Shown piece after piece: positions 44,543 to 53,098 of a DNA stretch of 64,000 nucleotides; the first letter of the stretch is position 1, and each line of letters begins with the position of its first letter. The notes below the pieces were generated by a model. That model searched no databases. It was not told the DNA's origin and saw only the letters and a list, made by a program, of their open reading frames with translations. The stretch is taken from the NCBI RefSeq assembly GCF_014641595.1, contig NZ_BMIA01000004.1, positions 372,001 to 436,000 of the forward strand, given 5' to 3'. Both the position numbers and the translations under genes were made by a program. This stretch comes from Dyadobacter endophyticus (lineage in GTDB: Bacteria; Bacteroidota; Bacteroidia; Cytophagales; Spirosomataceae).

Positions 44543-44577
44543 TGGAATGGTTATGTATTTGATAACCATTCCATTTT
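44543..44577 (+). terminator. Intrinsic terminator after sulfatase 2
   Basis: A 12-bp perfect stem, TGGAATGGTTAT (44543-44554) and ATAACCATTCCA (44562-44573), 7-base loop, followed by TTTT (44574-44577). It starts eight bases after the stop codon. The next gene begins 17 bases after it, so it is likely partly read through. Confidence 0.8.
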
Positions 44578-44593
44578 AACTTGAAAACGAGCC

Positions 44594-45274
44594 ATGAAAA
44601 AGATCACCACCACCGCCGTCGGGCTTTCATTCGCCCTGTCCTTTTTGTTTACTTCTGCCAAAGCGCAGGACATCGTCCTCAAACCCGCTTCGCTTACAGC
44701 CTATCAGGTGGCCGTCACAGCAACTGACTTTAAAGGAAAGCAAGCTATTGCCCTTGAAATGCCCGGAATGCCCAATAATGAAAAGACAGTAGCCGTATTG
44801 AAAGGCATTGATTTTCATAACGGTACGATCGAAGCCACCATTTCGGGCCAGCCGAGGGCGAATTCCGGCGAAGGGGCACGCGGGTTTGTCGGCATTGCAT
44901 TCAGGGTTGCTGCGGATACTTCCAAAATGGAGCTGTTTTACATCCGTCCGACAAATGGCCGCGCCAACGACCAGATGCGCAGGAACCACTCCACGCAATA
45001 TGTTTCGATGCCCGGGTTCCCGTGGGAGAAGTTGCGGAAGGAAACTCCTGAAAAATACGAAGCCTATGCGGACATGCTGCCGGCTGAATGGACCAAGGTG
45101 AAGATCGAGGTGAAGGACGAAACTGCGAAGTTTTATGTGAATGGCGCTTCCCAGCCTACATTGATTGTCAACGACCTCAAACAGGGAAAGGACCTTCGCG
45201 GAAGCGTCGGCCTGTGGATCGGGCCGGGCACGCTCGGGCACTTTACCGATTTGAAAGTAACCAAACTGGACTAA
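44594..45274 (+). CDS. Secreted DUF1080/concanavalin A-like protein
   Basis: 226 residues. Signal peptide about 1-24 (VGLSFALSFLFTSAKAQ). A single jelly-roll, lectin-like domain follows: LKGIDFHNGTIEATISGQPR, GFVGIAFRVAADTSKMELFYI, and the closing strands SVGLWIGPGTLGHFTDLKVT. It resembles the DUF1080/family-16-like fold common in Bacteroidota and Planctomycetes sugar loci. The usual catalytic acids of glycoside hydrolase family 16 are not evident, so a binding or still unknown enzyme role is likely. It lies between two terminator hairpins. Confidence 0.72.
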   Translation: MKKITTTAVGLSFALSFLFTSAKAQDIVLKPASLTAYQVAVTATDFKGKQAIALEMPGMPNNEKTVAVLKGIDFHNGTIEATISGQPRANSGEGARGFVGIAFRVAADTSKMELFYIRPTNGRANDQMRRNHSTQYVSMPGFPWEKLRKETPEKYEAYADMLPAEWTKVKIEVKDETAKFYVNGASQPTLIVNDLKQGKDLRGSVGLWIGPGTLGHFTDLKVTKLD

Positions 45275-45304
45275 TCGTTCCCTACTCAATGCTACACGTT
45301 AAAA

Positions 45305-45344
45305 AATTCCAATAATGCAGGGTGCTCCTTGCATTATTGGAATT
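45305..45344 (+). terminator. Strong hairpin terminator after the DUF1080-like gene
   Basis: A 15-bp perfect stem: AATTCCAATAATGCA at 45305-45319 and TGCATTATTGGAATT at 45330-45344, with a 10-base loop. It begins 30 bases after the stop. Its 3' arm contains the -33 TTG (45329-45331) of the next promoter, so terminator and promoter overlap. Confidence 0.75.
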
Positions 45345-45376
45345 GATAACCTTATTTTGTCGATTAAATTTATAGA
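45329..45376 (+). promoter_or_regulatory. Sulfur-island promoter 2 with overlapping operator
   Basis: -33 TTG (45329-45331), a 20-base spacer, -7 box TTATTTTG (45352-45359), then the operator-like TCGATTAAATTTATAGA (45360-45376). It matches the first island promoter at 13 of 17 operator positions and in its spacing. The predicted start of transcription is near 45366, which leaves a leader of about 178 bases before sulfatase 3. No good leader ORF was found in it. It drives six sulfatases. Confidence 0.7.
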
Positions 45377-45543
45377 GTAAGTATTTTATTGGAATTCCTG
45401 TCGACCGGAAATAACCACCATTTCCAGACGGTACATTTACAAATGCCTGTAATGCTTTAAAAACAGGGGCGGGGTTTCATGCATGCGCATTGGTGCGTAT
45501 ACGGCTTGACGTTACATTCCTTGATTTTTACTAAACCCGCTTA

Positions 45544-47055
45544 ATGCTGATAATGAGAAAGTATCTCTACCTGGTCCTGTTCCTCACAGGCTTTTTGAGT
45601 CACTCTTATGCCCGGGAAACGGTCAATGGTGTGGTGAAAGATGCCTCCGGGCAAACGAGCGACCAGCCCAACATCCTCTTCATCCTTGTCGACGACTGGG
45701 GATGGACGGACCTAAGTTCGGCCGGGAGTAAGTATTACGAAACGCCGAATATCGACCGGTTGCGGAAAGAAGGCATGTGGTTTTCGCAGGCCTATTCTGT
45801 CGGCCCGAACTGTGCGCCCAGCCGCGCTTCGCTCATGACGGGCAAATACACGCCGCGCCATGGCATTTACACCGTAGGTAATGCCGATCGCGGCAACTCC
45901 GTGGATCGGAAACTGATCCCGATCGAGAATAATACCGTGCTGAACCCTTCGTTTGTAACGATTGCCGAGGAACTGAAAAATGCCGGTTACAGCACCGGTC
46001 TGATCGGTAAATGGCAGTTGGGCGGCAAGGGCAAAGGCGCCGACGCGCATGCCCAGGGTTTCGACCATGTCATTGGCGGTACCGGCGGTACCAGCGCCTA
46101 TTTTTATCCCTATAATAAAGATGGGAAAGCATCCCCGCACGAAGGCATTACCACCGGGGGCGAAGGGGAATACCTCACCGACCGGCTCACCGATGAGGCA
46201 TTGAAATTCCTCGACGGCAATAAGCAGAAGCCGTTTTTTCTCTACCTGTCGTACTTCGCCGTGCATACGCCGATCGAGGCCAAGGCGGATATTATCTCAA
46301 AATACAAATCGAAGAAAGCTGACAGCAATCACTACAATCCTGTATATGCAGCCATGATCCAAAGTGCCGATGAAGGTATCGGCCGCGTTTTGAAACAACT
46401 CGATGCATTGAACCTCGCTGAAAATACGCTGGTCGTTTTCTTCTCGGATAATGGCGGAATGGGGGCAGTAACGGCACAGCACCCGTTGCGCGGTTCCAAA
46501 GGAATGCTCTACGAAGGCGGCGTACGCGTGCCATTGATCGTGAAATGGCCGGGCAAGACCAAAGCCGGTTCGCAAACTGATTCGCCGGTGATCGGTGTGG
46601 ACTTCTACCCGACATTGCTGGAAGTGGCTAATATTCAAAAGCCGTTGAATACCGATGTGGACGGAGATAGCTTCGTGCCCCTTCTTTCAGGTAAACCGGC
46701 CCCGCAGCGCGACATTTTCTGGCATTTTCCGGCTTACCTCGAAGCCTACAAAGGCGATAAGCGGAACAAAGACGCTTTTCGCACGCGGCCGGTGAGTACC
46801 ATCCGCTCAGGCGATTTCAAACTGCACCAGTTTTATGAAGACGGGCGCGTCGAGCTTTACAATATCCGCGCGGACATTGGCGAGACGAAAGATCTGTCGA
46901 AATACAATCCGGTCAAAACCAAAGAGCTGAAAGACAAGCTCGAAGCCTGGAAACAAAAGACGAATGCGCCAATACCAACGCAACTGAATCCGGAATATGC
47001 ACCGGGCACCCAACCAAAGCCCAATGGCGCCCCGACGGTAGCAACAGAGGAATAG
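45544..47055 (+). CDS. Secreted sulfatase, Cys-type (sulfatase 3)
   Basis: 503 residues (an ATG at 45553 is an equally good start). Signal peptide ends near HSYA. Residues about 25-36 read ETVNGVVKDASGQ, which is like the start of the carboxypeptidase-regulatory domain of SusC proteins and unusual for a sulfatase. The core has ILVDDWGWTD, the formylglycine motif C90-A-P-S-R in NCAPSRASLMTGKYTPRHG, LIGKWQLGG and FFSDNGGMGA. A Pro-rich tail (APGTQPKPNGAPTVATEE) ends it. It is the first gene of the long sulfatase operon. Confidence 0.92.
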   Translation: MLIMRKYLYLVLFLTGFLSHSYARETVNGVVKDASGQTSDQPNILFILVDDWGWTDLSSAGSKYYETPNIDRLRKEGMWFSQAYSVGPNCAPSRASLMTGKYTPRHGIYTVGNADRGNSVDRKLIPIENNTVLNPSFVTIAEELKNAGYSTGLIGKWQLGGKGKGADAHAQGFDHVIGGTGGTSAYFYPYNKDGKASPHEGITTGGEGEYLTDRLTDEALKFLDGNKQKPFFLYLSYFAVHTPIEAKADIISKYKSKKADSNHYNPVYAAMIQSADEGIGRVLKQLDALNLAENTLVVFFSDNGGMGAVTAQHPLRGSKGMLYEGGVRVPLIVKWPGKTKAGSQTDSPVIGVDFYPTLLEVANIQKPLNTDVDGDSFVPLLSGKPAPQRDIFWHFPAYLEAYKGDKRNKDAFRTRPVSTIRSGDFKLHQFYEDGRVELYNIRADIGETKDLSKYNPVKTKELKDKLEAWKQKTNAPIPTQLNPEYAPGTQPKPNGAPTVATEE

Positions 47056-47080
47056 TCATTTTTTATTATACCAAAATAAA

Positions 47081-47245
47081 ATGAAAAAGCTCTTCAGAAT
47101 CAGTGCGGCCATGCAGGCGCACGGGCCGTGGCAGATCGATGGTGCCGACGTGGGCCGCGACCAGAAATTCGCGGTGTCGGATCAGTACCAGACGCCGTTT
47201 GCATTTACAGGCAAGTTGAAGAAGGTGACAATCCGGTATCAGTAA
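47081..47245 (+). pseudogene. Sulfatase remnant: signal-like start joined to an arylsulfatase C-terminal tail
   Basis: A 54-codon ORF. It opens MKKLFRISAAMQA, like the start of a signal peptide. It then jumps to IDGADVGRDQKFAVSD and TPFAFTGKLKKVTIRYQ, which aligns with the last 35 residues of sulfatase 1 (VGKDLNSPV ... TFAFTGAVRQLVIEQ). The whole catalytic part is missing. It looks like a former sulfatase gene of the long, beta-tailed kind that lost about 95 percent of its length by an in-frame deletion. It lies 25 bases after sulfatase 3 and 24 before sulfatase 4, inside the operon. A stable product is unlikely. Confidence 0.65.
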
Positions 47246-47269
47246 GTTTTGAAATAATCATTCATATGT

Positions 47270-48880
47270 ATGTATAAAAAACAAATCGGCTGGCTCCTGC
47301 TGGCTGTTACCTTCGCCGCGCAGACCGTTTTCGCGCAAAAGAAACCCAATGTGATCGTGATCCTGGCAGACGACCTCGGCTATGCCGACCTGGGTTGTTA
47401 CGGCAGCGAAATCCCGACGCCGAATCTTGACAAACTGGCTCAAAACGGGGTGCGCCTTACCAATTTTTACAATACGGCACGTTGTTGCCCCACGCGCGCG
47501 GCCCTGCTCACGGGCGTGTACAGCCACCAGGCGGGTATCGGGCATATGATGGACGATAAAGGTGCCGACCATCCGGCCTATCGTGGTCAATTGAACCATA
47601 ACAGCGTGACCATCGCCGAAGTGATGAAAAGCGCGGGCTATTTTACGGCTATGACAGGTAAATGGCACGTGGGGCACCAGCATGGCGTGTACCCGTCCAA
47701 CCGCGGCTTCGAGCGCTCGCTGCACGCGCCTGCGGGAGGTTTTTATTATGGAAATGGCAATAATGCGAAGCTGTTTTTGAATGGAGAGGAGATTGCGAAC
47801 GACTCCGACAAGCTCCCGAAGGACTGGTACTCCACCGACCTTTGGACGGATTACGGGCTGCGGTTCATCGATGAGGCCGCGGCTGAGAAAAAGCCGTTTT
47901 TGCTTTACCTCGCACACAATGCACCGCATTTCCCCTTGCAGGCACCCGAAGAGGATATTGCCAAATTCCGCGGCAAATATTTGAAAGGCTGGGAAAAGCT
48001 GCGCCAGGAGCGGTATGAAAAGCAGGTCAAACTCGGGTTGGTGGACCCATCGTGGAAACTGCCCCCCATTAATCCGAATGTGAAGAAGTGGGACAGCCTG
48101 AGCGATGCCGAGAAAAAACGCTACGACGATATGATGGCGATTTACGCGGCGGTGATCTACCGGCTCGATAAAAGCATTGGTGACCTGGTAGCCGGCCTGA
48201 AAAAACGTGGTGTTTTTGAAAATACCGTCATTCTTTTCGTGTCGGACAACGGCGGTAATGCCGAGCCGGGCATCGAAGGCCGCTATGAAGGCGATCGGCC
48301 GGGCACGGCGAAGTCGACCGTTTTCCTGGGCCAGGGCTGGGCGGAAGCGGCTTGTACGCCATTTTGGGGTTACAAGCATCATACCCACGAAGGGGGGATC
48401 TCTTCACCGGGCATTATCTCTTGGCCGGCGGGTATTCCAGCGGCGCGCAACGGCAAGTTCGAACGGCAACCGGCGCATATTATCGACATTATGGCTACGG
48501 TGGCGGATTTGGGTAATGCCAAATATCCGACGACCTATGCCGGCAATACCATTCAGCCGCTGGAAGGGGCCAGTTTGAAGCCTGCATTCACAGGCAAGCC
48601 TATAAACCGCAAAAACCCGATCTTCTGGGAACACGAAGGCAACCGCGCTGTTCGAGACGGCAAATGGAAACTGGTCGCGGAAAAGACGGAGAAATGGCAA
48701 TTGTACGACGTAGAAAAAGACCGCACGGAGCTGAACGACCAGTTCGAAAAGCAGCCTGAAATCGCGAAAAAGCTCGTGGCCAAATATGAAGCATGGTACA
48801 AACGCGTAGGCGCCGAAGATTATGACAAGACCTTCAAATGGTTTTATGATTACGATAAAGCCAAACAGCAATCCAAATGA
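47270..48880 (+). CDS. Secreted sulfatase, Cys-type (sulfatase 4)
   Basis: 536 residues. Signal peptide about 1-23 (WLLLAVTFAAQTVFAQ). Metal pair in VIVILADDLGYADLG and formylglycine motif C72-C-P-T-R (TARCCPTRAALLTGVYSHQ), with a second cysteine next to the modified one. Then GIGHMMDDKGADHPAY, GKWHVGHQHG and FVSDNGGNAE. It is an arylsulfatase-type S1 enzyme. Its stop overlaps the start of sulfatase 5 by four bases (ATGA at 48877-48880), so the two are translationally coupled. Confidence 0.93.
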   Translation: MYKKQIGWLLLAVTFAAQTVFAQKKPNVIVILADDLGYADLGCYGSEIPTPNLDKLAQNGVRLTNFYNTARCCPTRAALLTGVYSHQAGIGHMMDDKGADHPAYRGQLNHNSVTIAEVMKSAGYFTAMTGKWHVGHQHGVYPSNRGFERSLHAPAGGFYYGNGNNAKLFLNGEEIANDSDKLPKDWYSTDLWTDYGLRFIDEAAAEKKPFLLYLAHNAPHFPLQAPEEDIAKFRGKYLKGWEKLRQERYEKQVKLGLVDPSWKLPPINPNVKKWDSLSDAEKKRYDDMMAIYAAVIYRLDKSIGDLVAGLKKRGVFENTVILFVSDNGGNAEPGIEGRYEGDRPGTAKSTVFLGQGWAEAACTPFWGYKHHTHEGGISSPGIISWPAGIPAARNGKFERQPAHIIDIMATVADLGNAKYPTTYAGNTIQPLEGASLKPAFTGKPINRKNPIFWEHEGNRAVRDGKWKLVAEKTEKWQLYDVEKDRTELNDQFEKQPEIAKKLVAKYEAWYKRVGAEDYDKTFKWFYDYDKAKQQSK

Positions 48881-50199
48881 AAAAACACCTGACCCTGCTT
48901 CTGACGCTCTTCGCGCTCGCACCGGCCCGCGCCCAAAAGCAAACGCCCAACATCGTACTGATCCTCGCCGACGATATGGGTAGGGAATGCATTGGCGCAT
49001 ACGGAAGCACCTACCAGACCCCGAATATCGATAAGCTCGCGAAAGAGGGTTTGAAGTTCAATTACGGCTTCTCGCAACCGCTTTGCACGCCGTCGCGCGT
49101 GCAGATTATGACGGGGAAGTATAATTACAAAAACTACTCCGAATTCGGTTTTCTGAACCAGGACCAGAAAACGTTTGCGCATCTGGCAAAAGAAGCGGGT
49201 TACACCACCGCCATTGCCGGTAAATGGCAGCTCGGGGCCAACCAGAAATTACCGAAGCATTTTGGTTTTGATCAGTATTGTCTATGGCAGCTTAGCAAGC
49301 CCCGCCGCGATGGGGAGATACTGAAAACGGATGCGGATGATTACGGGCCGGATATTTTTACCGACTATCTGCTCAACTTTATCGAAAAGAACAAGGATCG
49401 CAAGTTTCTGGCCTATTTTCCGATGGCGCTCGTCCACGATCCTTTTCTGCCTACTCCCGATAGTAAAAGCTGGAAGCCAGACGTGGAAGGTCGTTTCAAA
49501 AAGGACACGGCCAATTTCAGGGATATGGTTTCTTATCTGGATAAAAATGTAGGAAAGATCGTGCGGAAGCTGAAAGACCTCGGGCTGTATGAGAATACCA
49601 TCATTATTTTTACCGGCGACAACGGCACCGGAAGGCCGATCGTGACGCAGCTGAAAGACGGCAGCAAGCTGCAAGGCGGTAAAGGACTGACGATCGATCG
49701 GGGGCATCATGTGCCGCTGATCGTGAACTGGGGCTCGGGTCGCTACAAAACCCACGAAACGAACGACCTCGTGGATTTCACGGACATTCTTCCGACGATC
49801 GCCCAAGCCGCGAATGTGAATGTGCCCACAGGCTGGAATACCGACGGTGCCAGCATTTTGCCGCAGATCAAAGGGGAAAAAGGCACACCCCGTAAATGGA
49901 TTTTCTCCCATTACCAGCCTATTCATTCCGAAGGTGCCAACAAGCAATCGGCACGGTTTTTCAGGGACCACCATTACAAGCTTTACTCAGATGGCCGGTT
50001 TTATGATTTGCAAAAGGATATTGAAGAGAAAAGTCCGATTGCATTAGGTAAGGCAGGTGTAGAAGGAGAGAAGATCAGAAAGGTATTTCAGACCGAAATG
50101 GATAAGCTGCCGGCCTGGAAATTCGGCGATCCGGGTGTAGCGAAAGTGATATTGCCGGGGTTAGAGCCCGATCCGGCATTTGCGGATAAAGGGGAATAA
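48877..50199 (+). CDS. Secreted sulfatase, Cys-type (sulfatase 5)
   Basis: 440 residues. Signal peptide about 1-20 (LLLTLFALAPARAQ). Metal pair in VLILADDMGRECIGAYG and formylglycine motif C70-T-P-S-R in QPLCTPSRVQIMTGKYNYKN, followed by AGKWQLGANQK and FTGDNGTGRP. It is shorter than its neighbours and of the arylsulfatase A-like kind. The start overlaps the preceding sulfatase stop; the next one starts 10 bases after its stop. Confidence 0.93.
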   Translation: MKKHLTLLLTLFALAPARAQKQTPNIVLILADDMGRECIGAYGSTYQTPNIDKLAKEGLKFNYGFSQPLCTPSRVQIMTGKYNYKNYSEFGFLNQDQKTFAHLAKEAGYTTAIAGKWQLGANQKLPKHFGFDQYCLWQLSKPRRDGEILKTDADDYGPDIFTDYLLNFIEKNKDRKFLAYFPMALVHDPFLPTPDSKSWKPDVEGRFKKDTANFRDMVSYLDKNVGKIVRKLKDLGLYENTIIIFTGDNGTGRPIVTQLKDGSKLQGGKGLTIDRGHHVPLIVNWGSGRYKTHETNDLVDFTDILPTIAQAANVNVPTGWNTDGASILPQIKGEKGTPRKWIFSHYQPIHSEGANKQSARFFRDHHYKLYSDGRFYDLQKDIEEKSPIALGKAGVEGEKIRKVFQTEMDKLPAWKFGDPGVAKVILPGLEPDPAFADKGE

Positions 50200-50209
50200 C
50201 GCATTTAAA

Positions 50210-51598
50210 ATGGATACGATGATCAGAAGATTCAAAAGGACAGCATTGCTGCTGGCATTGGCGGCGTTACCAGCCCTGGATGCATTTGCCCAAGACATCA
50301 AATACAACGTCCTATTCGTCGCGGTCGATGACATGAACGATTGGATAGCGCCTTTTGGCGGGTATCCGGGTATCAAAACGCCGAATATCGACAAGCTGGC
50401 GAAGAAGGGGGTGATTTTTACGAGAGCATATTGCTCTGCACCCGCGTGTAATCCCTCGCGGGCAAGCTTGCTTACGGGCGTGAGGCCGTCGAGCTCGGGC
50501 GTTTACCATAACAACCAGCCCTGGCGCCCTGTGTTGAAGGATGCGGTGACCATCCCTCAGTATTTCACGGCCAATGGCTATGAAGTGAAGGGAGCGGGCA
50601 AGATTTTCCATAATGCATTCAACGACAAGGCTTCCTGGCCTTCCTATTTCGATGTGCCCAAATCGCCCGAGCCTCCCAAAGCCCCGGTAAATGGTTTCGC
50701 GCATTTCGATTGGAGCCCTGTGAATGTGCAGGATGAGGATATGGGTGATTATAAGGTAGTGAATGAAGGGATTGGTTTTTTAAAGGATAAACATGAAAAG
50801 CCATTCTTTCTGGCTGTGGGTTTCACGAGGCCGCATTTGCCCTGGTACGTCCCTCAAAAGTATTTTGACCAATATCCGCTCTCTTCCATTAAACTACCCA
50901 AAACCATTGCCAACGACTTGCAGGACGTGCCGGATGCCGGTGTGAAAATCGCCAAGCCGAAGGGCGATCATAAGTTTATCGTCGAGCATAAGCAATGGGA
51001 AAAAGCGGTACAAGGGTACCTGGCCAGCATTACGTTTGCCGACGGGCAGATCGGCCGCTTGCTCGATGCGTTGGAGAACAGCGAGTATGCCAAAAATACG
51101 GTAATTGTCTTCTTAGGCGACCATGGTTGGCACCTGGGCGAAAAGGAACATTGGCGGAAGTTTGCCTTGTGGGAAGAGGCTTCGCGGGTGCCGTTTATCG
51201 TCTATGCACCCGGTTTGTCCAAAGCCAGTGGTGTTTCGGAACGCACGGTGAACCTGATGGATATTTACCCGACCCTCACCGAATTGTGTAAATTACCTGC
51301 TAAAAAGGGTGTGGAGGGGAATAGTATTGTGGCCCTGCTGAAAAACCCGGCAGCTGCGTGGAACCATCCTTCGATTACCACGCATGGTTTCGGCAATCAT
51401 GCGGTGCGGTCTGAGCAATACCGCTATATCCGCTACAATGACGGCTCAGAGGAGCTTTACGACCATGATGCCGATCCGCAGGAATGGAAAAACCTGGCTA
51501 ATGACGTGAAATATGCGTCGGTGAAGGCGGAGCTGGCAAAGTCTTTGCCAAAAAACAATGCAAAGGATGCGCCCACCGTGAAAGAGGGTAAGGAGTAA
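50210..51598 (+). CDS. Secreted sulfatase, iduronate-2-sulfatase-like (sulfatase 6)
   Basis: 462 residues from the ATG at 50210, which gives a basic start and a hydrophobic signal (TALLLALAALPALDAFAQ); the frame upstream overlaps the previous gene. Metal pair in FVAVDDMNDWIAPFGG and formylglycine motif C80-N-P-S-R in APACNPSRASLLTGVRPSSS. The blocks GAGKIFHNAF, VGFTRPHLPWYVPQKYFDQY and GDHGWHLGEKEHWRK are typical of iduronate-2-sulfatase-type enzymes. The true substrate is unknown. Sulfatase 7 begins 15 bases downstream and belongs to the same subgroup. Confidence 0.92.
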   Translation: MDTMIRRFKRTALLLALAALPALDAFAQDIKYNVLFVAVDDMNDWIAPFGGYPGIKTPNIDKLAKKGVIFTRAYCSAPACNPSRASLLTGVRPSSSGVYHNNQPWRPVLKDAVTIPQYFTANGYEVKGAGKIFHNAFNDKASWPSYFDVPKSPEPPKAPVNGFAHFDWSPVNVQDEDMGDYKVVNEGIGFLKDKHEKPFFLAVGFTRPHLPWYVPQKYFDQYPLSSIKLPKTIANDLQDVPDAGVKIAKPKGDHKFIVEHKQWEKAVQGYLASITFADGQIGRLLDALENSEYAKNTVIVFLGDHGWHLGEKEHWRKFALWEEASRVPFIVYAPGLSKASGVSERTVNLMDIYPTLTELCKLPAKKGVEGNSIVALLKNPAAAWNHPSITTHGFGNHAVRSEQYRYIRYNDGSEELYDHDADPQEWKNLANDVKYASVKAELAKSLPKNNAKDAPTVKEGKE

Positions 51599-51613
51599 AT
51601 CAAACTATAATCT

Positions 51614-53044
51614 ATGATGAAAAAATATGCATTATTGGCGCTGGCGGCGCTGTCACTCACCCCTTTTGCGGCGTCGGTTGCCGCCGACGGCGACGATAAG
51701 GCCAAACCGAAGTACAATGTCCTGTTTATCGCGGTCGACGACCTGAACAACGACCTCGGTACTTACGGCAATACATTCGTCAAATCCCCGAATATCGACC
51801 GGCTTGCCAAACGCGGCGTCCGGTTCGATAAGGCTTACACACAATTTCCGCTTTGCAGCCCGAGCCGTTCGTCGTTGCTCACCGGCCAGCGGCCCGATGT
51901 GACGAAGATTTACGAGTTGCAGACTCATTTTCGCAAAAACCTGCCAGATATAGTCACGCTGCCGCAGCTTTTCAAAAACAACGACTATTACAGTGCGCGG
52001 GTTGGAAAGATCTACCATTACGGCGTACCGGGCCAGATCGGTACCGACGGACTCGACGACCCGGATTCGTGGAACCAGCGTGTGAATCCCAAGGGCCGGG
52101 ACAAGGCTGAGGAGGCGTTGATCAAAAACCTCACGCCCGACCGCGGTCTCGGCAGCGCGCTGGCATGGCGGGCCACCGAAGGCACCGACGAGGAGCAGAC
52201 CGACGGGCTAATCGCCAGTGAGGCAATCAAAATTATGACCGAGAAAAAGAATGAGCCGTTTTTCCTTGCCGTCGGCTTTTTCAGGCCGCATACGCCTTAC
52301 GTGGCACCCCAGAAATACTTTGATATGTACCCGGTAGACAAGGTGCCACTTCCCAAAGAGATCCCCAATGACCTCGACGACGTTCCCGAGGCTGCATTGT
52401 TTACCAAACCGCCGCACTGGGGGCTCGATGAAGTGAAACGTCGTGAGGCATTGCGGGCCTATTATGCAACTATCACTTTCATGGATGCGCAGGTGGGGAA
52501 ACTTATTGATGCCGTTGACAAACTGAAACTCGCCGAAAAAACCATTATCGTGCTTTGGAGCGATCATGGTTATAACGTTGGTCAGCACGGGCAGTGGATG
52601 AAACAAAGCCTTTTCGAAAACTCCGCGCGCGTGCCGCTGATCATCTCCGTTCCGGGCGGTACGAAGGGAAAAGCATCCGGTCGGACGGTGGAGCTCGTCG
52701 ATATTTACCCGACACTGGCCGAGCTATGCGGGCTCGATCCTAAGCAGAATTTGCAGGGCAAAAGCCTCACGCCGCTGCTCAAAAACCCGTCTGCCGTTTG
52801 GAATAAACCTGCCTATACACAGGTTCGGAGAGGCCAAATTTTCGGGCGCAGTGTACGTACGGAACGTTTCCGCTATACCGAATGGGATGCGGGCAAGGCT
52901 GGTGTGGAACTGTATGATCACCAAAAAGACCCGGGCGAATTTACCAATCTGGCGAAGGACAATAATTTCGTGATTACGGTCAACGAGCTGGCTGTGTTGT
53001 TGAAGAAGGGCTATCCCGAAGCGGAGCAAGCGGCAGCGAAATAG
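51614..53044 (+). CDS. Secreted sulfatase, iduronate-2-sulfatase-like (sulfatase 7)
   Basis: 476 residues. Signal peptide about 1-24 (ALLALAALSLTPFAASVAA). Metal pair in FIAVDDLNNDLGTYGN and formylglycine motif C81-S-P-S-R in FPLCSPSRSSLLTGQRPDVT. The later blocks GFFRPHTPYVAPQKYFDMYP and WSDHGYNVGQHGQWMK parallel those of sulfatase 6, so the two are probably an old tandem duplication. Substrate unknown. Confidence 0.92.
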   Translation: MMKKYALLALAALSLTPFAASVAADGDDKAKPKYNVLFIAVDDLNNDLGTYGNTFVKSPNIDRLAKRGVRFDKAYTQFPLCSPSRSSLLTGQRPDVTKIYELQTHFRKNLPDIVTLPQLFKNNDYYSARVGKIYHYGVPGQIGTDGLDDPDSWNQRVNPKGRDKAEEALIKNLTPDRGLGSALAWRATEGTDEEQTDGLIASEAIKIMTEKKNEPFFLAVGFFRPHTPYVAPQKYFDMYPVDKVPLPKEIPNDLDDVPEAALFTKPPHWGLDEVKRREALRAYYATITFMDAQVGKLIDAVDKLKLAEKTIIVLWSDHGYNVGQHGQWMKQSLFENSARVPLIISVPGGTKGKASGRTVELVDIYPTLAELCGLDPKQNLQGKSLTPLLKNPSAVWNKPAYTQVRRGQIFGRSVRTERFRYTEWDAGKAGVELYDHQKDPGEFTNLAKDNNFVITVNELAVLLKKGYPEAEQAAAK

Positions 53045-53098
53045 GGAAAAATATAGGGTCATGTCAAAGATTCGAAGGTTATTTGGCTTTGTACGATA

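Noticed and set aside
45480..45545. Short ORF with one Cys in the leader of sulfatase 3
   Set aside because: It starts at an arbitrary ATG, has one Cys in the middle and runs to the sulfatase start; nothing marks it as a regulatory peptide.
47258..48388. 376-codon open frame on the minus strand
   Set aside because: Antisense to sulfatase 4, which has complete sulfatase motifs and a signal peptide; the reverse product looks like no protein family.
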